64,000 bases of DNA from GCA-2715965 sp047608975 (GCA_047608975.1 JBLFYM010000008.1:1-64000); one strand, 5' to 3'; numbered from the stretch's first letter, positions 35,764 to 46,247 are shown. Program-made: numbers and translations. Notes: generated from the sequence alone by a model not told the origin.

Positions 35764-36741
35764 TTTGGGAGCCAGCGATACGACGAGTGCGCTGTGGTCG
35801 GATCCGAGGCGGGGGCCGATCCGGCGTTCGACGGTGTGGAGACTGGGCGAATGGAAGACGTGATCGATGGGAATGGCGAAGGGGAAGAAGTTGCGCCGCC
35901 AGGTGGCGCGGGCACCGAACCCTTGGGCAGAATTGATCAGGCCGCCAGATTTAAGGAAATCGCAGTAGTGGGAGGAATACGGGGTGAGGTTGAAGTCTCC
36001 TGCGGCGATGACGCAATCGTTGGTGATCGCTTTGATCAGGCTTACGAGCGCGTGCAGTTGGGCGTTCCGGTTGGCACTGTTCTCACGTCCTGATGGGGGA
36101 ACGGGATGGGTGCCAAAGAAGTGAACCCGCAGATCCTGAACTACGATAGTGGCTTCGATGGTCGGAACGCCGGCCTTGCCGAGATAGTGAATGGTGTGTG
36201 ATTCGATTGGCCATCTGCTGAGCAGCAGCACTCCGAAGTTGTCGTCCCGCGGCAGAGCGATGCAGTGGGGATACTCGTCGAATAGCCCGGAGAGTCCATC
36301 CACCCAGCGTTGGTTGATTTCCATCAGGAAGACCACATCAGCGAACTCATCGTGGAGAAAGCGGGAGACTTTGTCATGCTGGGTTGTGCGTGTCCGCACG
36401 TTGTGGGAGATCAGTTTGATAGCCGGTTCAAGATGTTCGGGTGTCGCCGGTCGTAGGAAGAATCCCAGTGGTTCAATGGCGAGGAGCGCGGAACACGCCA
36501 GCATCGCGACTGCCGGTTTGAAGTTGCGTAGGGCCGCAAGTAGGACCGCGATGATCAGGAGCGCGACCAGATATTGAACACGAAAATTTGTGAACAGATC
36601 GGGGATCCAATGGAAGCGTCCAAGGGTGCCGAAGAGGGGGAGAACCAGAACTGCGATTCCGGCCGCTGTGAGTCCCCTTCGCAAAAGGGTTCGCCAGGTA
36701 GGGGGGGAAGTAGGTGGTAGGTTGGCATTCGTTGGTTCCAC
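35758..36741 (-). CDS. Membrane-anchored endonuclease/exonuclease/phosphatase family protein
   Basis: A 327-residue protein with three N-terminal hydrophobic helices (residues about 22-100) followed by an EEP-fold catalytic domain: LISHNVRTRT, VVFLMEINQRW (metal Glu), FFGTHPVPP (His), VIAAGDFNLTPYS (Asp-Asn), IDHVF and SDHSALVV (catalytic Asp-His). Such proteins cleave phosphodiesters of nucleic acids, lipids or nucleotides; the substrate is unknown. The TAG stop lies in a dispersed repeat. Confidence 0.87.
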   Translation of the reverse strand: MEPTNANLPPTSPPTWRTLLRRGLTAAGIAVLVLPLFGTLGRFHWIPDLFTNFRVQYLVALLIIAVLLAALRNFKPAVAMLACSALLAIEPLGFFLRPATPEHLEPAIKLISHNVRTRTTQHDKVSRFLHDEFADVVFLMEINQRWVDGLSGLFDEYPHCIALPRDDNFGVLLLSRWPIESHTIHYLGKAGVPTIEATIVVQDLRVHFFGTHPVPPSGRENSANRNAQLHALVSLIKAITNDCVIAAGDFNLTPYSSHYCDFLKSGGLINSAQGFGARATWRRNFFPFAIPIDHVFHSPSLHTVERRIGPRLGSDHSALVVSLAPKP

Positions 36742-36836
36742 GGGAAATTGGGACTTTGGTCAATGGACTCCGGGGAGGGAGCAATCTGTGTAACTCAATC
36801 CCATTCCCACTGGACGTCGAAGGCGAAGGCGGCAGC

Positions 36837-38495
36837 TCAGGAACTAAGGAGCTCTTCGGCGTGTTTGGCGATGGCTTCGCCTTTGCCGCCGAGCATGCGG
36901 ATGATCTCGTTGATCCGGTCCTGGTCGGTGACCGGTGAGATCAGGGAGATGGTGCGCCCGTGGGTGACCTGTTTGGTGACGACCTGATGATGAGCGGCGG
37001 CGGCGGCCACCTGCGGGAGGTGGGTGACGCAGAGGACCTGACGATTTGTTGCGATGTGGCGCATTTTGTCCCCGACGACGTGAGCGGTTTCGCCACCGAC
37101 GTTGGCATCCACTTCATCAAAAATGAGGAGCGGCACGCGATCCTGTTCCGCGAGGACGGTCTTGATCGCCAACATTATCCGGGCCATTTCCCCGGAGGAA
37201 GCGATGGCTCGCAGGGATTGGGAGGGTTCTCCGGGATTGGGTGCGAACTGGAATTCGATCCGGTCAAACCCGGTTTGATTGGGAGTCGTCAGCGTTCCGA
37301 GGGCGACGGCGAATTCGCTTTGCTTGAATCCGAGGGCGCGGAGTTGCTTCACTACTTCCCTGGAGAGCTTGGCGATCACTTTGCTGCGCTTGGTGGTGAT
37401 CGTTTTGCCGTCTTTGATCAGCCGGTCTGAGAGTCGCTCGAGTTCGGAATTGAGCCGGGCAACTTCGGCATCGCGTGATTCGAGCGAGGCGAGTTTGTCG
37501 GCGGCCTTTTCTCCGAACTGACGGACGTCATCGAGGCTGGGTCCGAATTTGCGTTTGAGAGATTGGAGATTTCCGACCTGATCTTCGAGTTCCTGCAGCC
37601 GGACCGGATTCACGTCGAGACGGTCCAGGTAGGCGGAGACTTCGGACTGCAGATCTTGGACGAGACTGGTGACGTCTTCCTGCAGTTCGACCAGATTTCC
37701 GGCTCCGGCATCGATCTGATTCAGATCCTGGACGAGTCGGCTTACTGCGTTGACCTGATTGGTGAGGGAATCATCTTCGCCGTTGAGTAGTTCGAGGGCG
37801 CCGCCGGCGAGTTGCATCAGCTGGGACGCATTGCTGACCCGCTGGTGTTCGGCTTCGAGTCCGGCCTCGTCGAGTTCATCGAGTTGGGCGGCCGCGATCT
37901 CTTTCACCTGGAACCGGAGCAGATCCAGTTGTTGCTCGTAGGTCTGTTCGTCGACGATGAAGTCGGCCCGTTCCGCTTCGATGTCCCGGCGCTGTTGCAA
38001 TAACTGGCCGAATTTCTCGACTGCCGACTCGAGTCCGGCGAAGGCATCCAGAAGTGCAAGCTGGCGGCTGGGATGTAACAGGGACTGATGATCGTGCGGA
38101 CCATGGATATCGACGAGCCATTCACCTATCTGGGCGAGATGATTGAGACTGGTTGGCGAACCGTTGATGAACTGGCGGTTTGTGCCGCCTGCGGAAAAGG
38201 TTCGTTTGAGAAAGAGCTGCCCGTCAGCGCACTCCTCCAGCCCGTTTTGATCCAGCCATTTCGCGATCGGTGCCTTGATCTTGGCGGTGTCGAAGGCGGC
38301 CTCAACTGTGCACTTGTCGGCCCCTGACCGGATGAGGCTTTTGCTGGCGCGTTCACCGAGGACGAGATTCAGGGCCCCGATCAGGATGGACTTGCCGGCA
38401 CCGGTTTCGCCGGTGATCGCGTTGTAGCCCGGCTGGAAGTCAATGGTGAGGTCTTCCACCAGAGCAAGGTTCTTGATTCGGAGCGCGGTCAGCAT
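36837..38495 (-). CDS. recN: DNA repair protein RecN
   Basis: A 552-residue SMC-like ATPase acting in double-strand-break repair. Walker A GETGAGKS (29-36) follows the typical LTALRIKNLALVEDLTIDF start; a long coiled-coil middle region separates it from the C-terminal signature SSGEMARIMLAIK and Walker B PLLIFDEVDANVGGETA. Length is normal for RecN. The ATG at 38495 is chosen because earlier frame sequence overlaps the divergent MBL gene and is not RecN-like. Confidence 0.95.
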   Translation of the reverse strand: MLTALRIKNLALVEDLTIDFQPGYNAITGETGAGKSILIGALNLVLGERASKSLIRSGADKCTVEAAFDTAKIKAPIAKWLDQNGLEECADGQLFLKRTFSAGGTNRQFINGSPTSLNHLAQIGEWLVDIHGPHDHQSLLHPSRQLALLDAFAGLESAVEKFGQLLQQRRDIEAERADFIVDEQTYEQQLDLLRFQVKEIAAAQLDELDEAGLEAEHQRVSNASQLMQLAGGALELLNGEDDSLTNQVNAVSRLVQDLNQIDAGAGNLVELQEDVTSLVQDLQSEVSAYLDRLDVNPVRLQELEDQVGNLQSLKRKFGPSLDDVRQFGEKAADKLASLESRDAEVARLNSELERLSDRLIKDGKTITTKRSKVIAKLSREVVKQLRALGFKQSEFAVALGTLTTPNQTGFDRIEFQFAPNPGEPSQSLRAIASSGEMARIMLAIKTVLAEQDRVPLLIFDEVDANVGGETAHVVGDKMRHIATNRQVLCVTHLPQVAAAAAHHQVVTKQVTHGRTISLISPVTDQDRINEIIRMLGGKGEAIAKHAEELLSS

Positions 38496-38569
38496 TGCAA
38501 AATATTTCGCGCGCAATTTGAGGCCTTTGCTGGCGTTCGGCAAAGCGATTCTGTATTCGTTTCCAGCAC

Positions 38570-39352
38570 ATGGCGTTTCGGCTGACAATTCTGGGTTCGG
38601 GGACTTCGCAGGGAGTTCCTCTGATTGGCAAGGCCTACCCGGAGAAGTTTCTGGCGAATCCCAAGAATCATCGCACGCGTCCGGCGGCGATGGTGACCAC
38701 GGATCAAATCCAGTTTGCGATTGATACACCGCAGGAATTTCGACTGCAGATGCTGCGCGAGCAGGTGGACCGGCTCGATGCGCTGCTCGTGACGCACGCG
38801 CACGCGGATCACATCATGGGGATGGACGATTGCCGGAGGTTCTGCCAGCTGTCCGGGAAGCCGCTACCGGTTTATGGAAGCCAGGTGACGCTGGACATCT
38901 TGAGCCAGATCTTCGCCTACGCCTTTCACGACGGACCGCATCCGCCCACCTATTTCGTGCCTGATCCTCGCGTGATCGAGGGCGAGTTTCTGCTGGCAGA
39001 TCTGAAGGTCACCCCATTCACCCTTCCGCATGGAAATCTCGACACCACCGGTTTTTTGTTCGAACAGAACGGCCGCAAACGAGTCGCTTACTGCACTGAT
39101 TGTCGCGAAATGCCCGATGAAGTGATCGAGCTGATTGAAGGCGTCGATTGCGTGGTGCTGGATGCCTTGCAAAAGGAACCGCACTGGACGCATATGAGCT
39201 TGGATGAGGCGCTCACCGCCGCGCGCCGAATTCGGGCCGCCCGGACCGTGTTGACTCACCTGACGGATTGCTATGACCATGACGTCGATCAGGCGGAACT
39301 GCCCCCGGGTGTGGAACTCGGCTACGATGGTCTGAAGATTGATTTGAAATAG
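38570..39352 (+). CDS. MBL-fold metal-dependent hydrolase (PhnP-like)
   Basis: A 260-residue cytosolic metallo-beta-lactamase-fold phosphodiesterase. N-terminal LTILGSGTSQGVP, metal motif THAHADH (75-81) followed by IMGMDDCRRF, later LPHGN and YCTDCREMPDE, and a C-terminal HLTDCYDH. This is the pattern of PhnP and related hydrolases that open cyclic phosphodiesters. No phn genes are nearby, so a broader role is likely. Divergent from recN with 74 bp between starts. Confidence 0.88.
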   Translation: MAFRLTILGSGTSQGVPLIGKAYPEKFLANPKNHRTRPAAMVTTDQIQFAIDTPQEFRLQMLREQVDRLDALLVTHAHADHIMGMDDCRRFCQLSGKPLPVYGSQVTLDILSQIFAYAFHDGPHPPTYFVPDPRVIEGEFLLADLKVTPFTLPHGNLDTTGFLFEQNGRKRVAYCTDCREMPDEVIELIEGVDCVVLDALQKEPHWTHMSLDEALTAARRIRAARTVLTHLTDCYDHDVDQAELPPGVELGYDGLKIDLK

Positions 39353-39387
39353 CGGGCGAACCGCAGGACTCTCTGGAAGATCTTGAT

Positions 39388-40941
39388 ATGAAAAAATTAC
39401 TCCTGCTACTGGTGGCGCTGACTGCCGTAGTTTTTCCCACCGCATCCCGCGCCCAGTATGAGGGGAAATCCGTGGTCCTGATCTACAACACCGAGGACAT
39501 GGGATCATTGGATGTTGCGGAGCATTACGCGACGAAACGCAATGTGCCGTTGGACAACATCATCGGTCTGAAGCTTTCCACCAATGAGGTGATATCACGC
39601 GCCGAATTCATTTCGACCTTGCAGCAACCGCTGCTTAAAAAACTGGTCGATCACAAGCTATTCACCTTCGAGGGGGACAAACTCGTGTCGAGCAAGGTCC
39701 GGTTTGCGGCACTGTGTTACGGCGTGCCATTGAAAATCTCGCCCGCCAAGAATCTGAAGGAAGCGGGCGCATCAAAACTCCCGGAGGCGCTGCAACGGAA
39801 CGAGGCGGCGGTTGACAGTGAATTGGCCTGGCTGCCGCGCATCAAGACCAACCCGCTGCTGGCCGGCAAGTTGGCGAGTGGATTCTTCGGAGTGACCAAT
39901 GCTTCGGCAATGCAGGCGACGAACGGGCTGTTGATGGTGGCCCGACTGGATGGTCCGACGCCGGAGATTGCGAAGTCGTTGGTGGACAAAGCTTTGCTCG
40001 CGGAAACAAACGGACATTGGGGGCGCGCCTATTTTGATCTGCGCGGAATCAAGGAAGGACAATATCAGGCCGGTGACGATTCGTTGGCGGAAGCCGCAAA
40101 CTTTACGCGATTGGCCGGTATGGAGACCATTGAAGACCGGCAGGCAGCCACCTTTGGAAAAGAGTTTCCGATGAGTCATATCGGTTTCTACGCCGGTTGG
40201 TACGACGAGCACGTGTCGGGTCCGTTCACGACGGAGCAGGTGGAATTTCTCCCGGGAGCGATTGCCTACCATCTCCACTCTTTCAGTGCTTCCACCATTA
40301 GGCAGACCAATTCGAACTGGGTGGGCCCGCTGCTGGGCAAGGGCGTGACCGCGACGCTCGGCACGGTGTATGAGCCTTATCTCTCAGGAACGCCGCACAT
40401 GGGCGTGTTTACCTATCGTTTGATGCGGCATGGATTCAGTTTTGCTGAAGCTGCCTATGCGGCTCAAAGCTCGGTATCGTGGATGACCACGGTCGTGGGA
40501 GATCCGCTCTACCGGCCCTACGGCCGACCTCACAAGGACATTCATGAACAGCTGATGCAACAGAAATTGCCGCTGCTGGACTGGTCCATTCTCCGAATCG
40601 TGAACATTAATTTGGCGAAGGGCACTCCGGTAAAAGAAATGATTCGTTACCTGGGTTCACTGGAAAACACGAAGAAGAGCTCAGTGCTATTGGAGAAGAT
40701 GGGAGATCTGATGACGGCCGACGGCGAGAAAAAGAACGGCGCGCAAATTCGGGGTATGGCCATGGCTCAGCCTTCGAGCCCCCAACAACGGATCCGGGTG
40801 ATTCTTGGTCTGGCCGAATACTTTTCTGCCGCGGGGGAAAAGGAAAAGGCCACGTCGATGTATGATTACTTTATCAAATCGTTTCCCAAATACCCGAAAC
40901 TGGCCGATGTGAAGCTTGCTTTGCAGAAGTTGGGGAAGTGA
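39388..40941 (+). CDS. TIGR03790 family secreted protein
   Basis: A 517-residue exported protein of the TIGR03790 family, of unknown function. Signal peptide 1-22 (LLLLLVALTAVVFPTASRA). Family segments include SVVLIYNTEDMGSLDVAEHYATKRNVPLDNIIGL, AALCYGVPLKI, SELAWLPR, LLMVARLDGPTPEIAKSLVDKAL and the glycine/serine-rich WVGPLLGKGVTATLGTVYEPYL. The C-terminal 100 residues are helical, perhaps TPR-like. It starts 35 bp after the MBL gene and may share its promoter. Confidence 0.85.
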   Translation: MKKLLLLLVALTAVVFPTASRAQYEGKSVVLIYNTEDMGSLDVAEHYATKRNVPLDNIIGLKLSTNEVISRAEFISTLQQPLLKKLVDHKLFTFEGDKLVSSKVRFAALCYGVPLKISPAKNLKEAGASKLPEALQRNEAAVDSELAWLPRIKTNPLLAGKLASGFFGVTNASAMQATNGLLMVARLDGPTPEIAKSLVDKALLAETNGHWGRAYFDLRGIKEGQYQAGDDSLAEAANFTRLAGMETIEDRQAATFGKEFPMSHIGFYAGWYDEHVSGPFTTEQVEFLPGAIAYHLHSFSASTIRQTNSNWVGPLLGKGVTATLGTVYEPYLSGTPHMGVFTYRLMRHGFSFAEAAYAAQSSVSWMTTVVGDPLYRPYGRPHKDIHEQLMQQKLPLLDWSILRIVNINLAKGTPVKEMIRYLGSLENTKKSSVLLEKMGDLMTADGEKKNGAQIRGMAMAQPSSPQQRIRVILGLAEYFSAAGEKEKATSMYDYFIKSFPKYPKLADVKLALQKLGK

Positions 40942-41007
40942 GAAACTCCCCTGTTTTTTTCTGGAACCGGTCTTGAGTTCGATCTGAAGCGACACTAGCT
41001 TTCGCGC

Positions 41008-41991
41008 ATGTCAATCAGGGCGTTGTATGGAGCGATCCTCATTTTTGGAACCGTGGCGTTCGCAGCTGCGGATGAAATCCGGCTGAAGGAGGCTGCCTCC
41101 ATTTCCGGACGGATTCTTTCCGAGAAGACCGATCGGGTGTATGTCGATATCGGCTACACCGTTCTCGACATCCCGCGGAAAGCGATTGTCAAAATTTCCA
41201 GGGGTAACGAAAAATCCCCGACCAGTGTGGCTCCCAAGCCTGAGAAGAAGGGGTTCTACTATGCCGGTGGTGGCCGCACGGAGGACGGCTCGGTCCGGGA
41301 TCTGGTGTTGGAAATCGGCTCCGCCGTGGTCCAGGTGAAATCACCGGGAGGCACCGGGTCCGGATTTTTCATCAATCAGGATGGCGACCTGATCACCAAC
41401 TTTCATGTGATCGAAGGGGAATCTCGGATCACGATCGAGGTCTATCACGTGCGCGATGGGCGTCTGGAACGGAAGAGCTATCCGGACGTGAAGATCGTGG
41501 CCATGAACAAATTCGACGATCTCGCGTTGCTCCGAATCGACCAGGCGGCCCGTGAAAAGTTTCAGGCGGTGCCCTTGGCGGTTGCCAAGGAGTTGAAGGT
41601 GGGCGAACGGGTGTTCGCCATCGGGAGTCCGCTGGGATTGGAACGTACGGTCACCGAGGGGATCATCAGTACCGCAAACCGTCAGATGTCCGGTTCGCTT
41701 TATCTGCAGACCACCGCCCAGATCAATCCGGGTAACAGTGGTGGACCGCTGTTCAACATGCGTGGCGAAGTGGTCGGGGTTACCAATATGAAGATCACCT
41801 TCGGCGAAGGTTTGGGTTTTGCCATTCCGGTGGAGAAGGTCAAATACTTCCTCGATCACAGCGATGCGTTTGCCTACGACAACGACAATCCGCAGAACGG
41901 ATACCACTACCTGAGCCCGCCGAGCCTGGCCAAAGCTGCGCTGGAAAAAGCGGAGAAGGCGCGAATCGCCCGCGCAAAACGCCAGAAGTAA
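41008..41991 (+). CDS. S1C-family serine protease without PDZ domain
   Basis: A 327-residue secreted trypsin-like protease. Signal peptide about 1-21; a short beta-rich lead (RLKEAASISGRILSEKTDRVYVDIGYTVLDIP) precedes the protease domain with triad TNFHVIEGE (His133), FDDLALLRID (Asp171) and NPGNSGGPLF (Ser244). It ends soon after the protease domain in a Lys/Ala-rich tail, so it has no PDZ domain, unlike classical HtrA. It is distinct from the protease pair near 22-25 kb. Confidence 0.9.
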   Translation: MSIRALYGAILIFGTVAFAAADEIRLKEAASISGRILSEKTDRVYVDIGYTVLDIPRKAIVKISRGNEKSPTSVAPKPEKKGFYYAGGGRTEDGSVRDLVLEIGSAVVQVKSPGGTGSGFFINQDGDLITNFHVIEGESRITIEVYHVRDGRLERKSYPDVKIVAMNKFDDLALLRIDQAAREKFQAVPLAVAKELKVGERVFAIGSPLGLERTVTEGIISTANRQMSGSLYLQTTAQINPGNSGGPLFNMRGEVVGVTNMKITFGEGLGFAIPVEKVKYFLDHSDAFAYDNDNPQNGYHYLSPPSLAKAALEKAEKARIARAKRQK

Positions 41992-42069
41992 TCTGAAACC
42001 TGAATCGATGTTGTCGGTCATACCTCCAAGTTTAAACAAGTCCAGATCAGCCAACTCATCACCCTATTT

Positions 42070-43926
42070 ATGAAGCAGAGATTCACGCTCCTTTTACTCA
42101 TCGTGGCCGTTGCGTTCACCGGCGTTCGTGCTCGCGCCGCCTACGTTCCTGAAAAACTCGTCCCGCGGGATACGATCCTGTTGATGACCATTCCGGACAT
42201 GGACCAGGCGGCTGCCAAGTTCCGGGAAACCTCGGGATATCGGTTGTTCCAAGAACCGTTCATGAAGCCCCTGATCGAACGTGCCAAGAAGGACATCACC
42301 GCAGCGATTGCAGAGAATTTGGGCGAAGATCAGTCCGAGACGCTCATGACATTTCTGGGATCGGTCAAGGGGCAGCTCACCTTCGCGGTGAGCGGTTCGC
42401 CCAAAAACATCATGAGCGGCAAAGCCATCCGGTTTGCAGTGATCTGGGACGCCAAGGAACAGCGCGATGCGGCGCGGAAGGCGATCGAAAGCAGTCTTGG
42501 AAAGGCGGACAAAATGCGGGTTGTCCGTGAGAAGGTTCCCGGCGGAGAAATTCTGAAAATGATCACCGAGGGCGAGGATGATGCGGCTTTCTTCGGTTTT
42601 TCGGATTCACTCATCGTATTGGGTGCGGACAAACAGAGCGTTGCTGACGTGTTCCGTCGCCGGACAGGCGATCTGGGCGAATCCTTGGCTGAAAATTTGT
42701 CTTTCCGCGAGGATCACGCCCGGTTCTTCCGCAACTCACAGATGTACATGTGGGGGAATCTGGAAGCCGTGGTGGACGGGGTCATCGTGGGCATGGCTGA
42801 ACAACCTGGAAACGCGGCCAGCGGGAACCCGCTGATGGCCGCTATCAATCCTGGACAGGCAATGAAGGCATTGGGTTTGACCGGTCTGAAGAGCCTCGCC
42901 GCAGGTATCCAGTACGATCGCGCCGGCTCGAATGCTGAGCTTTTTTTGAAAGTCCCGCAGAGCGTGCGCAAGGGACTACTGAAGATCTTTGTCACTGAGC
43001 CGAAAACCACAGTTCCGCCCAGATTCATCGCCGGCGACATAGCGACCTATTCGCGCTGGCGCAAGAGTGGTAAGGATATTATCGATACCATCGAGGCCAC
43101 CATCCGTGAGGCCGTTCCCATGATGTCCGGGTTTGTCTCCATGATGATCGACCAGGCCGGAAAGGCGAACGATCCGAATTTTGATTTTCGCCGGGAGTTC
43201 ATCGGCAATTTGGGGGATGACATCATCCAATACTCTCGCGCTTCCAAGGACATTACCCTCGAATCACTCTCCTCGCCGCCGACAATGTATCTGTTGGGTT
43301 CCGGAAATCCGAAAACCTTGCTCGAAGCGGCCCGCAAGGCGCAGGGTGGCATGGGAATGCCAGGGCTGGGCGCCGCGAAGGAAGAGGATTTTTTGGGCAA
43401 CCGGGTTCTGGTGATGCCTGCGGGAGTGAAACTGAATCTCGATGGCGGCAAACCTGAATCGAAATACGTGTATCTGACGACCAGCCGCGGTTATCTGGCA
43501 ATTGCCACGGATCGCGATCTGTTGGAGGATTTCATTCGCGGAGGATCAAAGGGAGCGCCGTTGTCGGAACTGCCACACTTCCGCGAACTCGCGCAAAAGG
43601 CCGGAGGCTTGGATACCGGGTGGTTGTTCTTTGAAAACCCCCAACAAAGCATCGAACTGCTGTTACGCTCGTTGAAGGCGGATCCCAAGGCGTGGCAGAA
43701 GATCATCGGCGTCAATCCGTTCCAAGTGATGAAGATCAACGTCGGCGACACTGCTGGCGCGGATAAGAAGGTGGACGAACAGGAGCAGATGGTAACCGAT
43801 TACATCAAACTCCTACCGACCTTTGAGCAGATTCGCAAGTATCTGGGTTACACCGTTGGAACCGTTTCTTCGGACGCTGACGGAATTCTCGTTCGCGCCG
43901 TATCGCCCGATTCCTTGGGGGAGTAG
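42070..43926 (+). CDS. Secreted DUF3352-like protein
   Basis: A 618-residue exported protein with a signal peptide (TLLLLIVAVAFTGVRARA) and no enzymatic motif that I recognise. It resembles DUF3352-type proteins of Verrucomicrobia and Planctomycetes, with a typical opening (YVPEKLVPRDTILLMTIPDM) and phrases such as VKGQLTFAVSG, FFGFSDSLIVLGADKQSV and YVYLTTSRGYLAIATDRDLLEDFI. The assignment rests on general resemblance. It lies between a secreted protease and the BatA/VWA pair, all rightward. Confidence 0.6.
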   Translation: MKQRFTLLLLIVAVAFTGVRARAAYVPEKLVPRDTILLMTIPDMDQAAAKFRETSGYRLFQEPFMKPLIERAKKDITAAIAENLGEDQSETLMTFLGSVKGQLTFAVSGSPKNIMSGKAIRFAVIWDAKEQRDAARKAIESSLGKADKMRVVREKVPGGEILKMITEGEDDAAFFGFSDSLIVLGADKQSVADVFRRRTGDLGESLAENLSFREDHARFFRNSQMYMWGNLEAVVDGVIVGMAEQPGNAASGNPLMAAINPGQAMKALGLTGLKSLAAGIQYDRAGSNAELFLKVPQSVRKGLLKIFVTEPKTTVPPRFIAGDIATYSRWRKSGKDIIDTIEATIREAVPMMSGFVSMMIDQAGKANDPNFDFRREFIGNLGDDIIQYSRASKDITLESLSSPPTMYLLGSGNPKTLLEAARKAQGGMGMPGLGAAKEEDFLGNRVLVMPAGVKLNLDGGKPESKYVYLTTSRGYLAIATDRDLLEDFIRGGSKGAPLSELPHFRELAQKAGGLDTGWLFFENPQQSIELLLRSLKADPKAWQKIIGVNPFQVMKINVGDTAGADKKVDEQEQMVTDYIKLLPTFEQIRKYLGYTVGTVSSDADGILVRAVSPDSLGE

Positions 43927-44099
43927 GGAGGGTTTCCCAAACGCGCACCCCTGCTGTCTGGTTCGGACTGCGGAGGTTTGCCAGCATCTGAGATATCGGT
44001 TCAGTCAGGTGCTCGTCGCTTAACTCACCCGGTCAATCCCTGATTCCCGATCGAGACTGATTCGGGCATAGTCGCCGTCATTCCGTTACGGATGTGTGA

Positions 44100-46247
44100 A
44101 TGACTTTCCTCAATGCAATTTTGCTCGGTGGGATAGCGGCGGTCGGGATACCGCTGATCATTCATCTGTTCAATCGGAGCAAACCCAAAGTCATCGCCTG
44201 GGGAGCGATGCATCTGTTGAACCAGGCGGTTCAGACGAACAGTCGTCGACTGAGTATTGAGCAGCTGATTCTGCTGCTCATCCGCTGCTCGATTCCGGTT
44301 CTGCTCGCGCTGTGCATGGCGCGGCCGGTGTTCACCCAGTTTTCCAATCTCCTCGGCGTTTCGCAGTCCTCCCTGCTGATCGTTCTGGACGACAGCTATT
44401 CGATGGCAGCGGGAGCGGAAGGGCAGACAAGTTTCGACCAGGCGCGGGAAATGGCGTCGGAGTTGGTGGACGTGGCCGGACGGGGTTCTGACGTTACCGT
44501 GATGTTGGCCGGCGGGGTGCCGCGAGCGTTGCTACCGGCGCCGACCTTTGATTCGGTCCGGGTGAATCGTCTGCTCGCAACGACCCGACCGGAACTTGGG
44601 GTTGGGGAGTGGCCGCTGGCGTTGCGTGGCGGATTGAGCGTGCTGGGCGAGATGACGCAACCGGTGCGTGATCTGATCTGGATCAGCGATTTCCAAAAGG
44701 TGAATTTCGAGCGGAATCCCGTTCACGGCCTGAAAACCATCGCCGAACTTGCTGAAAAGGGTCCCGTCCAGCCGCAGCTCGTGATGATTCCGGTCGGTGG
44801 AGCGACAACGGACAATGTGGCGGTGATCGGAATCGACTACTCGAAGCTCGTGATCGGGGTTGGACAGAAGCTCAAGATTCGCGCGGCGGTGAAGAACTTC
44901 GGGGAGCGGAATTGGCCGGAATTGCGGGTGTTTCTGCGGGTGGATGGGGAGGAACGCGGAGTCTCCCAGATTTCGTTGTCGCCGAACGAAGACCGGCAGG
45001 TGCTCTTTACACACACCTTTGCGAAGGCTGGGTCGCATGTGATCGAGGTGTTCGCTGAAGCCGATACGCTGGTATCGGACAATTCCAGATTTGCCAGCAT
45101 CGCGGTATGGGACCGCTTGCCGGTACTGCTCGTCAACGGAGAGTCTTCCAACCAGGTCCTGAAGAACGAGACGGACTATCTTGAACTTGCGCTGCGTCCC
45201 TTTGGCAGCACTGCCGGCGCGACGAACCTCATCAATACGAAGGTCGTTTCGCCGTTTCAACTTTCCGCGCCTACTTTGAGCGACTATCGGATTGTGGTGC
45301 TCGCGAATGTGCCGCGTCTGGCCGCGGAGCAGTTGGCCGTGTTGACGGACTTTGTTCGGGCTGGAGGAGGGCTGCTGGTATTTCCGGGGAACCGGATTCA
45401 GTCTGGTTGGTACAATGCTAGCTTGGCCGGGATCGATGGTCTGCTCCCCTTGATCTATCGGGATCTGAAGGGACAACAGGCGGCGATTGGGACCAAAATC
45501 GCCCGCCAACAGTTCGCTCATCTGGCGTTGGATTTTTTCAACAACCCCGACAACGGAAGTCTTTCAGATGCCGCCATCCGCATCTGGTATCAAACCGAAC
45601 TCGCGCCCTCGTCCGAACTCTACAAGGGGAAGGTCCTTTCGCAGTTTCAGACGGGTGAACCGTTTCTTGCAGAAAAGAGTTTTGGTCAGGGAAAAGTGAT
45701 CCAAAGCTCGATTCCCTGCGATGCGGATTGGAGCAATCTGCCCATGCGACCGTTTTATGTGCCGCTGATGCAACGACTGATCATGTATCTGGCCAGCGAT
45801 GTTCTCCCGCCCCGGAACGTGAAACCGGGACAGAAGCTCGTTTCGTTCTTCCCGGCTGGATTCGCGGGTCAATCGTTGAAACTGGAACTGCCCAATGGCG
45901 AACTCGAGTCCGTGATCGCCGAGGGAGTCGGGCGCCATAGTCTGATGGAATACGCGGATACCCTGCAGCCCGGGATCTATATTCTGCACCTGGATGCGAT
46001 CGAGCGGATTCACTTCTGTGTGCAGCCGGATCCCGTTGAGTCGAATCTGGAACGCGTGTCCGATGATGGGCTGGAGAAGATTGCCGAGAACCTCAACGCG
46101 AGTGTCGTCCGTTCGCTCGCTGAGTTCCAGCAACTTGACCGGGATCGACGTTTTGGGCGTGAGGTGTGGAAGACCCTGCTCTGGTGTGTTTTGTTCCTTT
46201 TGTTTGGTGAACTCTTTTTCCAACAATGGCTGACCAGGGCGAGGTAA
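44100..46247 (+). CDS. BatA/VWA-domain membrane protein
   Basis: A 715-residue inner-membrane protein. The N-terminus is the BatA (aerotolerance) module: a helix (AILLGGIAAVGIPLIIHLFN), the RSKPKVIAWGAMHLL segment and a second helix (LLLIRCSIPVLLALCMARPVF). A von Willebrand A domain follows with MIDAS motif DDSYSM, then a CARDB-like beta domain, a glutamine-amidotransferase-like domain (VLANVPRLAAEQLAVLTDFVRAGGGLLVFPG) and a final membrane helix (LLWCVLFLLFGELFF). Such proteins accompany MoxR ATPases in chaperone-like complexes. It overlaps the next gene by 22 bp. Confidence 0.82.
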   Translation: MTFLNAILLGGIAAVGIPLIIHLFNRSKPKVIAWGAMHLLNQAVQTNSRRLSIEQLILLLIRCSIPVLLALCMARPVFTQFSNLLGVSQSSLLIVLDDSYSMAAGAEGQTSFDQAREMASELVDVAGRGSDVTVMLAGGVPRALLPAPTFDSVRVNRLLATTRPELGVGEWPLALRGGLSVLGEMTQPVRDLIWISDFQKVNFERNPVHGLKTIAELAEKGPVQPQLVMIPVGGATTDNVAVIGIDYSKLVIGVGQKLKIRAAVKNFGERNWPELRVFLRVDGEERGVSQISLSPNEDRQVLFTHTFAKAGSHVIEVFAEADTLVSDNSRFASIAVWDRLPVLLVNGESSNQVLKNETDYLELALRPFGSTAGATNLINTKVVSPFQLSAPTLSDYRIVVLANVPRLAAEQLAVLTDFVRAGGGLLVFPGNRIQSGWYNASLAGIDGLLPLIYRDLKGQQAAIGTKIARQQFAHLALDFFNNPDNGSLSDAAIRIWYQTELAPSSELYKGKVLSQFQTGEPFLAEKSFGQGKVIQSSIPCDADWSNLPMRPFYVPLMQRLIMYLASDVLPPRNVKPGQKLVSFFPAGFAGQSLKLELPNGELESVIAEGVGRHSLMEYADTLQPGIYILHLDAIERIHFCVQPDPVESNLERVSDDGLEKIAENLNASVVRSLAEFQQLDRDRRFGREVWKTLLWCVLFLLFGELFFQQWLTRAR